From Chloroherpeton thalassium (GTDB lineage Bacteria > Bacteroidota > Ignavibacteria > Kapaibacteriales > UBA2268): a stretch of DNA of 33,809 bases. The notes beneath the pieces were generated by a model. That model was not told where the DNA came from. It searched no databases and saw nothing but the letters and a program-made list of their open reading frames with translations. A program made the translations under genes and the position numbers. The number at the start of each line of letters is the position of its first letter. The stretch's first letter is position 1. Shown one piece after another: positions 33,588 to 33,809 of this stretch. The stretch lies in the NCBI GenBank assembly GCA_020720105.1, contig DYPF01000002.1, positions 4,473-38,281 of the forward strand, given 5' to 3'.

Positions 33588-33761
33588 AATTCTACCAAAA
33601 TGAATTATTTTAAACGAATTACAAATTGTAAAATTTTAATTTAGAACTACACATTTCAAAATCTTACAATTACAAAATTAACTATAATCTCAAGATTAAT
33701 GATTAAATCAATTTTAAAAGTATAAGAATGAGTTTCGTGATTGTCCCATAAGTCAGCTTTA

Positions 33762-33802
33762 ATAAATCTCAAAAAAAAACTTTACGTTTTTGTTAGATTT
33801 AT
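33762..33802. other. Imperfect inverted repeat/hairpin
   Basis: TAAATCT (33763-33769)...AGATTTA (33795-33801) plus an inner A-run/T-run arm around loop TTTAC. Confidence 0.35.
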
Positions 33803-33809
33803 ATTAGAT

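Noticed and set aside
1-33809. Search for a defence, phage, toxin-antitoxin or biosynthetic cluster
   Set aside because: No restriction, Cas, retron, integrase, transposase, toxin-antitoxin or NRPS/PKS/RiPP genes recognised; the window is mainly housekeeping.

Overview
A+T-rich (roughly 30% GC) gene-dense bacterial chromosomal window, mostly housekeeping genes. FCB-group/Kapabacteria- or Ignavibacteria-like ancestry is an inference from gene content and promoter-like motifs, not proven. Contents in order: a tight minus-strand unit purD-ptsH-ptsI-ligA; a DUF3108-like protein, gatC and kdsB (+); topA and dnaB (-); an orphan small helical ORF beside an AT-desert with short tandem repeats; a minus-strand overlapping unit nnr-vanZ-REC/SpoIIE-tgt; a plus-strand partner-switching module (membrane SpoIIE phosphatase, STAS, HATPase) directly upstream of a cytochrome c maturation set (ccmC, ccmD, CXXXY-type ccmE, ccmF, TlpA-like, redoxin); queG and ruvX back to back; a GWxTD-domain protein; a degenerate GIY-YIG-like protein; a LOG-family protein; a tandem pair of exported TldD/PmbA-like proteins, one with and one without the HExxxH metal site; methylmalonyl-CoA epimerase, a GlmU-N-like nucleotidyltransferase, and panD. 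I saw no CRISPR array, tRNA, rRNA, transposase or phage module. The observations most worth a second look are the exported TldD/TldE-like pair, the CXXXY CcmE with the adjacent partner-switching module, a repeated TAATTTTG motif in front of genes, an intrinsic terminator inside the antisense of queG, and the small orphan/repeat islet at about 11.3-12.0 kb.
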